The notes under the pieces are model-generated. The model did no database searches. It had not been told where the DNA came from and saw nothing but the letters and a program-made list of their open reading frames with translations. Of a stretch of DNA of 64,000 bases, positions 30,463 through 42,312 are shown piece after piece. Position numbers and translations under genes: made by a program. The DNA is from Portulaca oleracea (lineage: Eukaryota > Streptophyta > Magnoliopsida > Caryophyllales > Portulacaceae). Positions within the stretch are counted from its first letter, which is position 1, and every line of letters starts with the position of its first letter. The stretch lies in assembly GCA_029582165.1 (NCBI GenBank), contig CM055884.1, positions 16,634,537 through 16,698,536 of the forward strand, in the 5' to 3' direction.

Positions 30463-30480
30463 TCCCCGGCAACGGCGCCA
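30463..30480 (-). promoter_or_regulatory. D copy 1 primer binding site (tRNA-Asp type)
   Basis: TCCCCGGCAACGGCGCCA on the plus strand, the complement of an 18-nt PBS, six bases from LTR 2. Beyond 18 nt the sequence stops matching tRNA-Asp, unlike 16254-16328. Confidence 0.88.
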
Positions 30481-30486
30481 AAAACT

Positions 30487-31950
30487 TGACAGGGCCGCAA
30501 GCGCACGGTGTACGTAGTAGCACGTCAAGGTCGATCCCACAGGGACTCAATAAGCAGCATGGAAAACTAATCTCTATCACGATTGCTAAGCTAATCAGAT
30601 TTGGGTTTTGGAAAAGGTTTAACAATTAATTAAACTAATAAAGCAGAAAAAAAATAAATCAAAGGTTCTATCAAGAGAGAAAGACTTCTAGGGAAATGCT
30701 AACCTAACAACGAGTTTGATTACTAAAACCTAGCCTGCACAATCATACATTCAAGAATGAATCAAGAATCAACAACCTCTGAATTCTATCGCCCTTTCGA
30801 TGCTAAATAGAATTATTCTAAACAACCTAATCAACAATTTTCGTCTGCCTTTTAGATTAATCAGAATAGAAGGCCTTAAAAAGTCAGGTTATCTAATGAT
30901 TCCCTAGTTTACTACTCCTTTTTCAACTTTCGTAAGCCTAGGTAGACAGGTGGGTAGTCAGATTACCCTAATTCACCTTTCAGTACTTCTTAGGTTAATC
31001 TCAAACTCATGAATATTCGAGCGCTCAAGGAACACACATGAACATGGAAAACACAACCTTCTATTGATTCTAATCAAGAATTCATGCACACACTAATAAC
31101 AATCAATCAAACTACATTGCTTCGGGTTGCAAAACCCTAGAATTCAAGAAATCTACTCACACATATTCAATGAAAACACAAAACAAGTTCCAAACATCTT
31201 AATCGAATCTCAAAACTAAGAAGGAAGTCGAAAAGAAAGAATAGAATTGCGAAGAATACAACCCGTCGAGTCTTTCGATCCCGAGGTAGAAACCTTCTCC
31301 GCGAACGTCGCTCCTTTCCTTTGCGAATCTTGATCTTGGTTTCTCTTGAATCGATTCGGTCTTGAATCTTGAAGGTGGGGAAGAGGAGTAGAATGGAAGT
31401 ATTAGGGCTCTCTTTTCTCTCCTTGACGGCCAAAGAATGAAGGAAAACTGATAGAATATGACTAAATTTTGAAAAACCGTCGCTTCCTCCCTTTTCTACT
31501 CGCGAAAATAACTGACCTACATAGGCAGTTCGCCTCGGTCCGTACAGTCCGTACACCACGGACCGTGGTGATCACCACGGGCTGCCCGAGGTTGCCACTG
31601 TCCCGCTTCTTTCTTCTTTCCTTCGCCAAAATGAGCTGGGCAAGTCCGCCACGGACCGCGCCACCACCACGGGCCGCCAAGGTTGTCGCCGCCGGCTATT
31701 CCTTGCTCCTTTCCGTCCCAAATTTGTACCACGGTTTGGGTTTCACATGTAGAGGTCCGTGGTATATTCACTCTTGCCTGAAGTTGAGAGAAAGTTGGTG
31801 TTTTGGCCTCAATACCTACAAATTCACATCAAAAACAACAACACCAAGTGTAGTAGGGAAATTGGAATAAAAATCAAGGTTCACACACAAAATTATCCCT
31901 AATTCATTATTGAAAACCCCCAAAAACATAGTCATGAAACGCAGTTATCA
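30487..31950 (-). repeat. D LTR 2
   Basis: 1464 bp. It is both the 5' LTR of internal 1 and the 3' LTR of internal 2. Contains the perfect 17-nt palindrome CACCACGGACCGTGGTG at 31554-31570 and a damaged relative near 31650. Confidence 0.92.
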
Positions 31951-33485
31951 AATCCCCCCATGCTTACTCCTTGCTTGTCCCTAAGCAAGTACAGGACTCA
32001 AAACAAGATGAAAAGACTTGAAAAGGAAAAGAAATCTACTCACACCTCCTCTAATCAAAAGGGCATATTAGAAATCCAAAACAAGCATACACAAAGAGAC
32101 TCCCTAGCGAGATTAAGAATCAAATTGAAACAAAAATTGTTGTTCGAAATAGAATCACAAGCCAGGAAGCAACACAACTAGTCTATCACAACTCAAATGT
32201 AATCAAAATTCATTCACATGTTTGGCGAACTAGTTGGGATTAGTAGGACCTCACTTTAGGGTATGTGGATCACTCCCCTCATGTGTTTTAAATAGATACA
32301 ACGGTTCGCTCAAAACCTTCAACCAATATAAACAACCTACCATAAGCTTGACAAGACTCTTGATTTTCTACCGCTATGGACAACATGCATAAAAGTTAAT
32401 CATGAGGACTTTTCAAGGGTTGTAATGGGGTTTAGGTGTAGGGAGGATGGAATTCATTTGGGTAATGTGGAGCTAAGAGCCAAGGACCTAAAGAGCAACA
32501 TTCCCAATGACTTAAAACACAACACCTCCTACTTCACACCTCAATTAAGCTCAAATATATTCCCCATCAAAGAAAGGTAAGGGGAAAGAGTCGATATAAG
32601 CAAGAAAAACTACCATGCTAATCACCTTATTCCTCAAAACTTCTTCTTTTTTTCTTTTTTTTTTCCTTCTCTCTTATTTTTTTTTTTTATTTTGGTGAAT
32701 AGCATAGATACACAAAGATTGACTCATTTCCTTTCAACCCAATTTCAACCTCAAAGAGGGATAAATAATGATTATCAACAATGCTTCCCTCATGAAGTAA
32801 ACCAACCAAAGTCACCAACAATTAGACTACAAAACTGTCCCCCAACTGAATTGTTGCTCCACTAACTTGGCTAAAAGGGTATGGAATTAAGAGCAAGCCA
32901 AAGGTGCACGATATAGGTGAAGCAAATCAAGACAGAAAATCAAGGCTAGCAAAAAGAAGTCAAGATGTCAGGTGGCTTTTGGTTATGTGGCTTCAAAATG
33001 GGCCTCAATCATATTAACACCATGCACAAGTCAAATGCAGTTTCAAAGAGAGTCAAATCAAGTTCTAGAGATGCAAACATGGTAAGGTCACACTCAAAAG
33101 AATATGAGACTATAAAAATGATAGACTTTTAGGCTTAAGAAGTCTCACGGGTTAACCTACCACAATCACTACAACTAGTTCCTTTGATGTACCAAACACA
33201 AGAACTTCATTACCATGCACAAGAATTGATCAAGACTAGATGAATTTCAAGCATGACAAACAACCTATGTCAAACAAACAACCAAGTTTCTTTAATCTTC
33301 CACATAAAACCAGAAAAATCTCATGAGTACACACTTGCAATGACAATCCAAACATACACCATAAAGTACTCAACAAAGGAGGGTTTTCGCAATCAAAACA
33401 AAATAAAATCTAATAAAGCAATTAAATGCTTGGGTTGCCTCCCAAGAAGCGCTAGTTTAACGTCTTTAGCTAGACGAAACTCACC
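31951..33485 (-). other. D internal 2, non-coding 3' region
   Basis: Near-identical to 26286-27820, with PPT next to LTR 2 and the T-rich tract at about 32645-32690. Confidence 0.75.
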
Positions 33486-36070
33486 TCAGTCCGGAGAATG
33501 CTCCACATCATAGTCAAACTCTTTTAGAACACCATCTGCATGTGTTCCCTCAGCATCTCGAAGTCGAACCCGCCAACAAGGGTCGAACTGATTTCCTTCC
33601 TCAGTGTTGGAAGGCATCCTGGAGTCAAACCTGCAAAACTTTCTCAACCAATCCTCATTAGTAGCACATGCCCTGTCCTTGGTGATGTTAGGTTCGGGTT
33701 CAATAACTTGTACCCAATCTGACGCGTCACCATGTACATGGCTCTCAGGAAATACATAATCAGACCCATCATTCCCAATCACATCAACACCACAGCAAGA
33801 AGAATTATTAGGAGGCATATGTTCATGAAATAGATCAAATTTAACCTCATGTTCCCCAAACTTAAAACTCATCTTCCCTTTTTTCACATTTATTACGCAC
33901 CCAATAGTGGCAAGGAAAGGTCTTCCCAAAATAATTTGGGTACGGGTGTCCTCGGCCATATCAAGAATCACAAAATCTACAGGCACATAATAGTCTCCTA
34001 CCTTAAGAGGAAAGTCCTCTAAAATACCCATTAGGTACTTAACAGAACGATCAGCCATTTCCAGTGACATGGCAGTAGGTCTCAGCTCACCTAAGTTCAG
34101 TCTCTTATAAAGGGAATAAGGCATCAAGCTCACACTTGAGCCCACATCACATAAAGCTCGATCGATGTTCATGGTTCCTAAGCCACAAGAAATAGTGAAG
34201 CTCCCAAGGTCCTTAAGCTTTGGAGTGAGGTTATTCAAGACAACAGAGCTACACTTCTCATTCAATGTAATTGCCTCACAATCATCTATTTTTCTTTTCT
34301 TGGAGAGAATCTCCTTCAAGAATTTAGCATACAAAGGCATTTGAGACAAAGCATCAAGAAAAGGAACATTCACATTCAACTTTTTAAGCATACCAAGGAA
34401 TTTCCCAAATTGAACATCGGTCTTAGGCTTAGCAAGCCTAGAAGGGAATGGAATAGGGGGCACATAAACTCTAGGTGGTGGTGATGGTGATGGTTGAGGG
34501 ATTTCAGCACGATCCTCTTCGATGGTCTCTTTCTCATGGTCTTTCTCCTGCTCACTCTCTTTCTCAATACTCCCCTCACCCAAATTCCCCCTATGCTTGG
34601 CATTTGGCATATCGCGACCCTTAAGCTGTGTCCCACTCCTCAAGACTATAGCATTGCAATGCTCCTTAGGGTTAGGTATGGGTGGTCCAGGAGGGGTGGT
34701 GGAAGTACCAGACTGAATAACTATCTGGTTCTCAAGTATTTGGTTGTGGGTGGATAAAAGGTCAACCTTAGTGGCTAAAGCTTTAATCACCTCATCTTGT
34801 CTTTGTTGATGCTCGAATTGCTTTTGTTGGGACAAGAGAATGGCTTTCATCATGACTTCTAAGTCAGGATTTTGAGAGGCTTGGTAAGGTTGAGTGGATG
34901 GTCTTTGTCCTTGTGGGTGACCCAATTGGTTCCGATAAGAAGGATTAGAATGGGGTCTCAAATTGGAGTTGTATGTGTTGGAGTAGGGGTCAAAGAATGA
35001 TCTATGGGTAGGATTACCAACAAAGTTGGCTTGGTCAGGTTGGCTACTACTACTACCCAACCCATTAGGACAATAAAGGGTAGCATGGTCAAAAGAGTAA
35101 CATGAAGCACATTGGGGAGGAGGGGAAGCATTCCCATGGATTCTTTCCATCTTTTCATTTATAGCATTAAGTTTCGCAGAAAGAAATGTGATAGCATCAA
35201 CAGAATACTTACCTCCCGTCCTCGTGGAATGGGGTCGTGACCATTGGTGACTGTTTGACGCCATTTGCTCAATTAGCTCATGAAGCTCCTCCACCGTCTT
35301 GTTCATAATGTTCCCTCCACCCGCAAGGTCGACGCTCAACCGGTCATCTACCCATTGTAGAAGGCTTGGATGGGAACCCATTGCTCGAAACCATACGCCG
35401 GGGCATTGGCGGCAACTCCTTGAATCTCTCCATGCATCATATAATGTCTCATCCGCTTGGGAGAAAGTGGAAATCGATTCAAGACTCGCCGCTTGCTCGG
35501 GAAGTACTTAGTAAGAAATGCGCTCGCCAGCTGATCGAAAGTAGTGATGGAGTTCGCCGGAAGGGAATCCAGCCACTCCCATGCTCGATCCTCCAAGGAA
35601 AATGGGAATAGTCTCAGCTTGATCGCGTCCGACGAGGCTCCACTGGCTTTGAAGGTATCACATATTTGGCGGAAAACGCGCAAATGTCGGTTAGGATCCT
35701 CGCTTGGGAGACCGTGGAAGGGCGTAGCACGTACTAGGCTGATGAGAGAATTCTTCAGCTCAAAATCGTTCCCCACTTCGGGTAATTTCATGGCGGTGGG
35801 TGGATTTGTGACGTTCAGAGTCACATATTGGGCCAGTGTCTTCGATCGTTCTTCTCCGGACACCTTGGATTGTTGCGAGGGTGTCTCTTTTCTAGCTTCT
35901 TCTAGCCTTTGCCTCTTCCTCCGGTGGAAAGTCCTCTCTATTTCTGGATCGAACTCGAACTCCGGAATCAGCCGCATACACCAAAAGTTCCTAGCAAAAC
36001 AAAAACAAGAACACCAACGCAGTGAAACAAGAAAATCAAGAAAAATCAAAGAAAAAAAAAACTTAGTCAA
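33486..36070 (-). pseudogene. D copy 2: gag-protease with an indel patch
   Basis: The protease and gag C-terminus form one open frame (33486-35381, zinc knuckle and D-x-G present, no TAG between them). The gag N-terminus is open at 35348-36070, with the likely start Met near 35975. Between about 35310 and 35520 at least ten losses of one to a few bases, relative to copy 1, shift the frame back and forth. This is real decay or a poor consensus. If the patch is an assembly error, this copy would encode the full gag-protease. Confidence 0.8.
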
Positions 36071-36107
36071 CCTAAGAGGGTTCGTTTACCGACTGCTAGG
36101 GACAAAG

Positions 36108-36125
36108 TCCCCGGCAACGGCGCCA
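36108..36125 (-). promoter_or_regulatory. D copy 2 primer binding site (tRNA-Asp type)
   Basis: Same 18-base PBS and six-base gap to the LTR as in copy 1. Confidence 0.88.
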
Positions 36126-36131
36126 AAAACT

Positions 36132-37607
36132 TGACAGGGCCGCAAGCGCACGGTGTACGTAGTAGCACGTCAAGGTCGATCCCACAGGGACTCAATCAGC
36201 AGCACGTAAAACTAATCTTTATCACGATTGCTAAGCTAATCAGATTTGGGTTTTGGAAAAGGTTTAACAATTAATTAAACTAATAAAGCAGAAAAAAAAT
36301 AAATTAAATGTTCTATCAAGAGAGAAAGACTTCTAGGGAAATGCTAACCTAACAACGAGTTTGATTACTAAAACCTAGCCTGCACAATCATACATTCAAG
36401 AATGAATCAAGAATCAACAACCTCTGAATTCTATCGCCCTTTCGATGCTAAATAGAATTATTCTAAACAACTTAATCAACAACTTTTGTCTGCCTTTTAG
36501 ATTAATCAGAATAGAAGGCCTTAAAAAGTCAGGTTATCTAATGATTCCCTAGTTTACTACTCCTTTTTTAACTTTCGTAAGCCTAGGTAGACAGGTGGGT
36601 AGTCAGATTACCCTAATTCACCTTTCAGTACTTCTCAGGTTAATCTCAAACTCATGAATATTCGAGCGCTCAGAGAACACACATGAACATGGAAAACACA
36701 ACCTTCTATTGATTCTAATCAAGAATTCATGCACACACTAATAATAATCAATCAAACTACATTGCTTCGGGTTGCAAAACCCTAGAATTCAAGAAATCTA
36801 CTCACACATATTCAATGAAAACACAAAACAAGTTCCACACATCTTAATCGAATCTCAAAACTAAGAAGGAAATCGAAAAGAAAGAATAGAATTGCGAAGA
36901 ATACAACCCGTCGAGTCTTTCGATCCCGGGGTCGAAACCTTCTCCGCAAAGGTCGCTCCTTTCCTTTGCGAATCTTGATCTTGGTTTCTCTTGAATCGAT
37001 TCGGTCTTGAATCTTGATGGTGGGGAAGAGGAGTAGAATGGAAGTATTAGGGCTCTCTTTTCTCTCCTTGACGGCCAAAGAATGAAGGAAAACTGATAGA
37101 ATATGACTAAATTTCGAAAAACCGTCGCTTCCTCCCTTTTCTACTCGCGAAAATAACCGACCTGCATAGGCAGTTCGCCTCGGTCCGTACAGTCCGTACA
37201 GTCCGTACACCACGGACCGTGGTGATCACCACGGGCTGCCCGAGGTTGCCACTGTCCCGCTTCTTTCTTCTTTCCTTCGCCAAAATGAGCTGGGCAAGTC
37301 CGCCACGGACCGTGGCCACCACCACGGGCTGCCCAAGGTTGCTGCTGCCCGGCTATTCCTTGCTCCTTTCCGTCCCAAATTTGTACCACGGTTTGGGTTT
37401 GACATGTAGAGGTCCGTGGTATATTCACTCTTGCCTGAAGTTGAGAGAAAGTTGGTGTTTTGGCCTCAAAACCTACAAATTCACATCAAAAACAACAACA
37501 CCAAGTGTAGTAGGGAAATTGGAATAAAAATCAAGGTTCACACACAAAATTATCCCTAATTCATTATTGAAAACCCCCAAAAACATAGTCATGAAACGCA
37601 GTTATCA
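36132..37607 (-). repeat. D LTR 3
   Basis: 1476 bp. Carries CACCACGGACCGTGGTG (37208-37224) and GCCACGGACCGTGGC (37302-37316), both perfect with a single central A. Followed by 307 bases of a third internal (37608-37914) that is cut off. Confidence 0.92.
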
Positions 37608-37914
37608 AATCCCCCCATGCTTACTCCTTGCTTGTCCCTAAGCAAGTACAGGACTCAAAACAAGATGAAAAGACTTGAAAAGGAAAAGAAATCTACTCAC
37701 ACCTCCTCTAATCAAAAGGGCATATTAGAAATCCAAAACAAGCATACACAAAGAGACTCCCTAGCGAGATTAAGAATCAAATTGAAACAAAAATTGTTGT
37801 TCGAAATAGAATCACAAGCCAGGAAGCAACACAACTAGTCTATCACAACTCAAATGTAATCAAAATTCATTCACATGTTTGGCGAACTAGTTGGGATTAG
37901 TAGGACCTCACTTT

Positions 37915-39004
37915 TGGTTTCGATGTGTTGGGTGTGTTTATCCGAGATCCTCTCTCTCTAATTGAGAGTAAAAAATACTAATAATGAGAACATAGAATCA
38001 CCACTAAATTTCTCTCATAAGACTTCAGGAAATGGATAAACAACCAACTCTTCATAAGGTACTACAACTAATTGCATGTTCCTATTTGTAGGCCGATTCT
38101 CATCCTTCAAAGCACATCTACTTTGTTGTAGATCTCGCATATTTGCATAAATGCGAGTTTCACAGCCGGTATCTTATGCTCAAAGTGGGTTTAATAAGGG
38201 TAGTGTATATCATATACGCATTTGCCTAGAATTGAAATCATATCTCAAGTCTTCCTTATAGTTATTCACGCTCCCAGTGTCATATGATCTGGTTGTTAAT
38301 CGGTTGTTGTCATTGGTTGGGTATGTACAACTGTTTGTCCTTACATTTCCTTTGACTTTTTGTCTTTGATAGATTTCTTAAATCTTATTTTCCCTTACAT
38401 CAAAAGACTATCTTTGGTCGCCAACCTTTTGGTAAAAAGGGGGATCTGAGGTTTTTCATGTTTTAAAATAGTCAAATTATTTTAAAAACATGAGTGTCAT
38501 CAATTGGCCCTTAATTATCTAGCTCAACCCAGACTATCTGGTTATTGATTTCGTATTTATCAACTCTAACTAGTTCGATGAACTTGGTTTTGAGTTGGTA
38601 ATATTGAAAACCTTCCTCTAACCTTCAAACATTTTGAAGTTAAAGTTGTATAAATACTATGACATTACATGTATTCATTTGGTTTGATTGACCTCTTCAT
38701 ATTGATGTCTAGCTTAATATTATATGAAAGACATGTTCCTTTTATTCGCCTCCAAGACAATCTTGTGATGGCGATGCCAATCAAGGAATTGGTGTAATTG
38801 TTTTTCTCTTTCTCAAGGATAAATAATATTTTATTAGTGGTGGATGTTTGAGTGAAAAGACATAAATAATTCTACGAGACAAAAAAATGGTTCATTTTAG
38901 TTATTATTCATGAAAAGAAATTAAACTAATTTTAATTTCAAATCAAAACACTTTATTAACTCTCACTTAGTGTTTTAATTTTAACAAAGACCCACAAGAC
39001 TCAT
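37915..39004 (-). other. C interior, middle segment, non-coding
   Basis: Runs between array D and element E. No coding sequence or repeat structure of note. Confidence 0.6.
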
Positions 39005-40506
39005 TGTTCGGTCGTAATTTTTGTGGTTTTTGAGTTAGGGTTGTCGGTCCACAGGGATGGGTGTTTAGGCTTGATTAAGGTAATCGGTTCGTGTAAATGG
39101 GGTTTTCTCACAATGCGGAAAGCGATAAATTATGTAAAGAAAGCATTTAAATCTAACCTAGACATGATAATAATAAAGAAAGCAATTAAAAGAAAGCACT
39201 TAAAGATGAAAGCAATTAAAAGGCATGAATGAAGACAATGAATGAACAATGAAATTGGGAATGAGAAATTATACCTTTGATGACTAATCTTCAATAAACC
39301 TTCAATCTACACTTGAATTTCCCCCGAACAAACAAGAAATTGTGGTTTGGATTACCAAGAATCCCCCAAATTCTCACTAGTAAGTAGAATTGGAGTTCCT
39401 TGACCCTCCTCCCCACTAAAAATGGAGTTGATTGTGGCTAACACTATAGAGCTTGGGAAACAAGTCAACAATGGCAATTATAGAGAGAGAGAGAGAGAGA
39501 AGAGAGAGAAAGCTTGTAAAACTTCAATGGAAACTTGCTTGAATTGAGAAAGCTTGAGAAAGTTTGAATACAAATACTAGAAATCAATGAAAGTTTGAAG
39601 AACAATGAAGAACAATTGAAAACTTGAAGAACAATTAAGAGAGATTAAAGCAAATAAAGGAAAGCAATTAAATCTAATTCTACTCCTAAACTACCTAGGC
39701 TAATTGATAATTTAGATTAATACAAGTGGGTATTTATAGAAGAAGGAAAAATACAACCCCAAAACCCTAGAACAATCGCGACGCGCGTCTGCGAGCAGTG
39801 TGGCTCGGCGAGCAGAAATTTGGCTCGGGCGAGCCAGCGTTCGCTGGTGTTTTGTTGCTCGTAACCCTTGCTCGGGCGAGCAGAAATTTGGCTCGGGCGA
39901 GCAAGCGTTCTGGGCAGTTTTCCCTGCCGACTTCAAACACGCATAACTTCTTCATCCGAACTCCGTTTTAGGCCCGTAAAATATCGATGGAAAGCTCTCG
40001 GTGTGTACTTTAAGCTCCCAAAATTTCAGAGCTATCGGATTTGTAACGAAGGAGTTATGACCCAAAGGGTGAAGGCACACGTATTTCAAACCTTTAAGTT
40101 TGTACCGTTCCCCTGTTTGCGCCAATCTTGATATGGAATTTCCGACTTCGGTTTCGCCTCGGCTCTCAGCTCGGGTTGACTTGGTTTGACTCGGGTCTCG
40201 GCTCGGGTTGACTTGGTTTGACTCGGGAAATAGCTCGGGATTCCCTAAAAACCTTCAATTAGGCCCAAACTTCTTCTAACTCCTTATTTTCCTACAAAAC
40301 ACCAAATCATTATATCTAATATATAAATAGGGGTTAAAACAAGCAAATATACCTTATAAAGAGAAGAAATTCGGCTCAAGCAGGCCTAACACCACTCCAA
40401 CACAAGGGTTTGCTCATTAGAGCAAACTAAAAGCAAGAAAAGGACTAAAAGAAAACTAAAAACCTAACTCACTTTCGAGAATCGCGGATGCATTTAGCAT
40501 GCATCA
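39005..40506 (-). repeat. E LTR, left copy
   Basis: Contains a (GA)n microsatellite (about 39485-39510), a minus-strand TATA box at 39729-39740, three GCTCGGGCGAGC palindromes (39822, 39869, 39891) and a 32-bp direct duplication of GCTCGGGTTGACTTGGTTTG at 40169 and 40201. Confidence 0.85.
39729..39902 (-). promoter_or_regulatory. E LTR promoter: TATA box and GCTCGGGCGAGC palindromes
   Basis: Minus-strand TTCTATAAATACCC is preceded upstream by GGCTCGGGCGAGCC (39822-39835), TGCTCGGGCGAGCA (39869-39882) and GCTCGGGCGAGC (39891-39902). The outer bases differ between copies but remain paired. Repeated in the right LTR at 44979-45136. Confidence 0.65.
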
Positions 40507-42312
40507 AGCCCTTTAAACCCCCGCGGCCGGGTGGACGAGGTAGGTCTCGTGAGGGTTATAGCAACTATACCCACAAAAGCCCGAGAAAAAGAAAAAGGGG
40601 AGAGAAAAAGAAGTGAAAACCTAAAAACGAAACGAAACAAAAGCAGAGAAGATATTCCCCTCCCCAATCATGCACCTAGTTCCCCATTCCGCCTCAACAA
40701 TCAATCGGAAGAAGTAAGTATAAACAAATTAAGACACGAAGGTTGGAAAACTGCCAATCTTTGAGATTTTGAACCAAAACACTTCCTGATGAGCAAAACA
40801 CCTCGTGCATAAGTGCAAGTGGACTCTAGTCGGTCCTTCCTATCCTAAACCAAACAATCAGAGTTGTTCTCATGCTCAAGCTCAGGATTATCTATCCTAC
40901 TTCACTCCTGGTTTTTCTTTTAACCTCTCTTTTCTTTCTTTTTCTTACTTTGCTCTTTTCTTTTTTTACTTTTCTCTTTCTTACCATTATTTTGCTCAAC
41001 TCTTTTTTTTCCTTTTTCTTGCTTCGCTCTTTTCTTTCTTTTTCAAAACCTACGCTCTTTTATTTCCACTCAATCCGTTTTGTGTCTTTTAGAGCGTTTG
41101 TGTCGGGTTTTGCGGGATTTAAATACCGGCCTTCGCAAAGGGTTACCCTCCTCTTTGGGTTTCTCCATACGTGAGTCATTGCACTTAAGGGCATAGGGTG
41201 CGATCCACCCAAACCAACCCATGACGGTAGGCGACAATAATTATTTAATGCATTAATTAAGAGCTTAAGCAATTGAACAACTAAAACCGTCTAACTTAGG
41301 TAAGAATTCACAATCAGCGTGTAAATTGAGGATTCCGCTTTCCATTCCATGTAAAGGTCTAATAGAGATAATTCATGGCAAAATCCTTCCTAAGACCCAT
41401 CATTATTCATACCGACCGCCTAATCGACTAAATCACCGATTAGACAACTATCTACACAATCGTGACGGAAACATCCTCAAAAAGAAAAACAACTTTTGGG
41501 TTTTTCACAACATTTATCCCCTTTTATTTTCTTTCACACACAAAATATTTTTAGATTTTTGGACACAAACTAAGAAAAACAAAAACAAAAGACTCAAAAA
41601 ACTAGGTAATCTACCCATGAACAATAAAAGATATCACCCCACTCAACACAAGACATCACAATGTCCCCATTGTGAGAAGAAGGGTGTCACAAGCGAGGTA
41701 GAAAACCAACAAAAACATATATATAAAACACTTATCACATAAAAAGCGGTGGCGACCCGAGCCCACACGGCTCCAACAACAATATATATCCAACATTCAC
41801 ACTCAAGGGGTTCGCCACCCAAAAAGAAAATCAAGCATGCATCATGGATCATCGATATATTCACATAAAGAGAGAGTGGAAAGAAGTTACCTCGAAGTCT
41901 TCAATCAAGCATATTCAATCCACGATCCAAGGAACATCACACCAAGGTTAGAAATAAACAAGAAAAGCATACTATGTATGATGGTTCACATGCAAGATCA
42001 AAAAGAAAACAACTATACAAGACTCTAAGGACTAAAGAATTAAGAAACTAAAATATTTACAAAACGACTCTTTTTTTCTTTTCTTTGGACTCACAAACCG
42101 GAATGCATACTACCCTCCCACTCCCACACAAAGAGGTTGTCGTGTCCTCCAAATGGAAACAGAAATAGGTAAGCAAGCACCCCAAAATAAAAGAAAAAGA
42201 CACACACAAAAAGAAAATAAGAGAAGAAAAGAAAGACCAACTCACTAGTTATACAAGAAGGGTGAGGAAAGATATTACCTCAAAGGCATCTTATCAAGAA
42301 ATTCACTCCTTC
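40507..42312 (-). other. E interior, non-coding 3' region
   Basis: No credible ORF. A pyrimidine-rich plus strand (about 40910-41060) and A-rich stretches dominate. Short ORFs here translate CTTTT repeats. Confidence 0.6.

Larger units (their letters stand above)
24834..37914 (-). mobile_element. Tandem array of element D: three LTRs, two internals, one partial internal
   Basis: Athila-like Ty3/gypsy element. Order on the plus strand: LTR (24834-26285), internal (26286-30486), LTR (30487-31950), internal (31951-36131), LTR (36132-37607), partial internal (37608-37914). The partial piece matches the start of the other internals and stops at CTCACTTT. Each LTR starts TGACAGGG and ends GCAGTTATCA. 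The array lies inside C. The internals encode gag and protease but no RT or integrase. Confidence 0.93.

Noticed and set aside
40805..41174. Phe/Leu-rich ORFs resembling membrane proteins
   Set aside because: They arise from a CTTTT-rich non-coding tract in element E.
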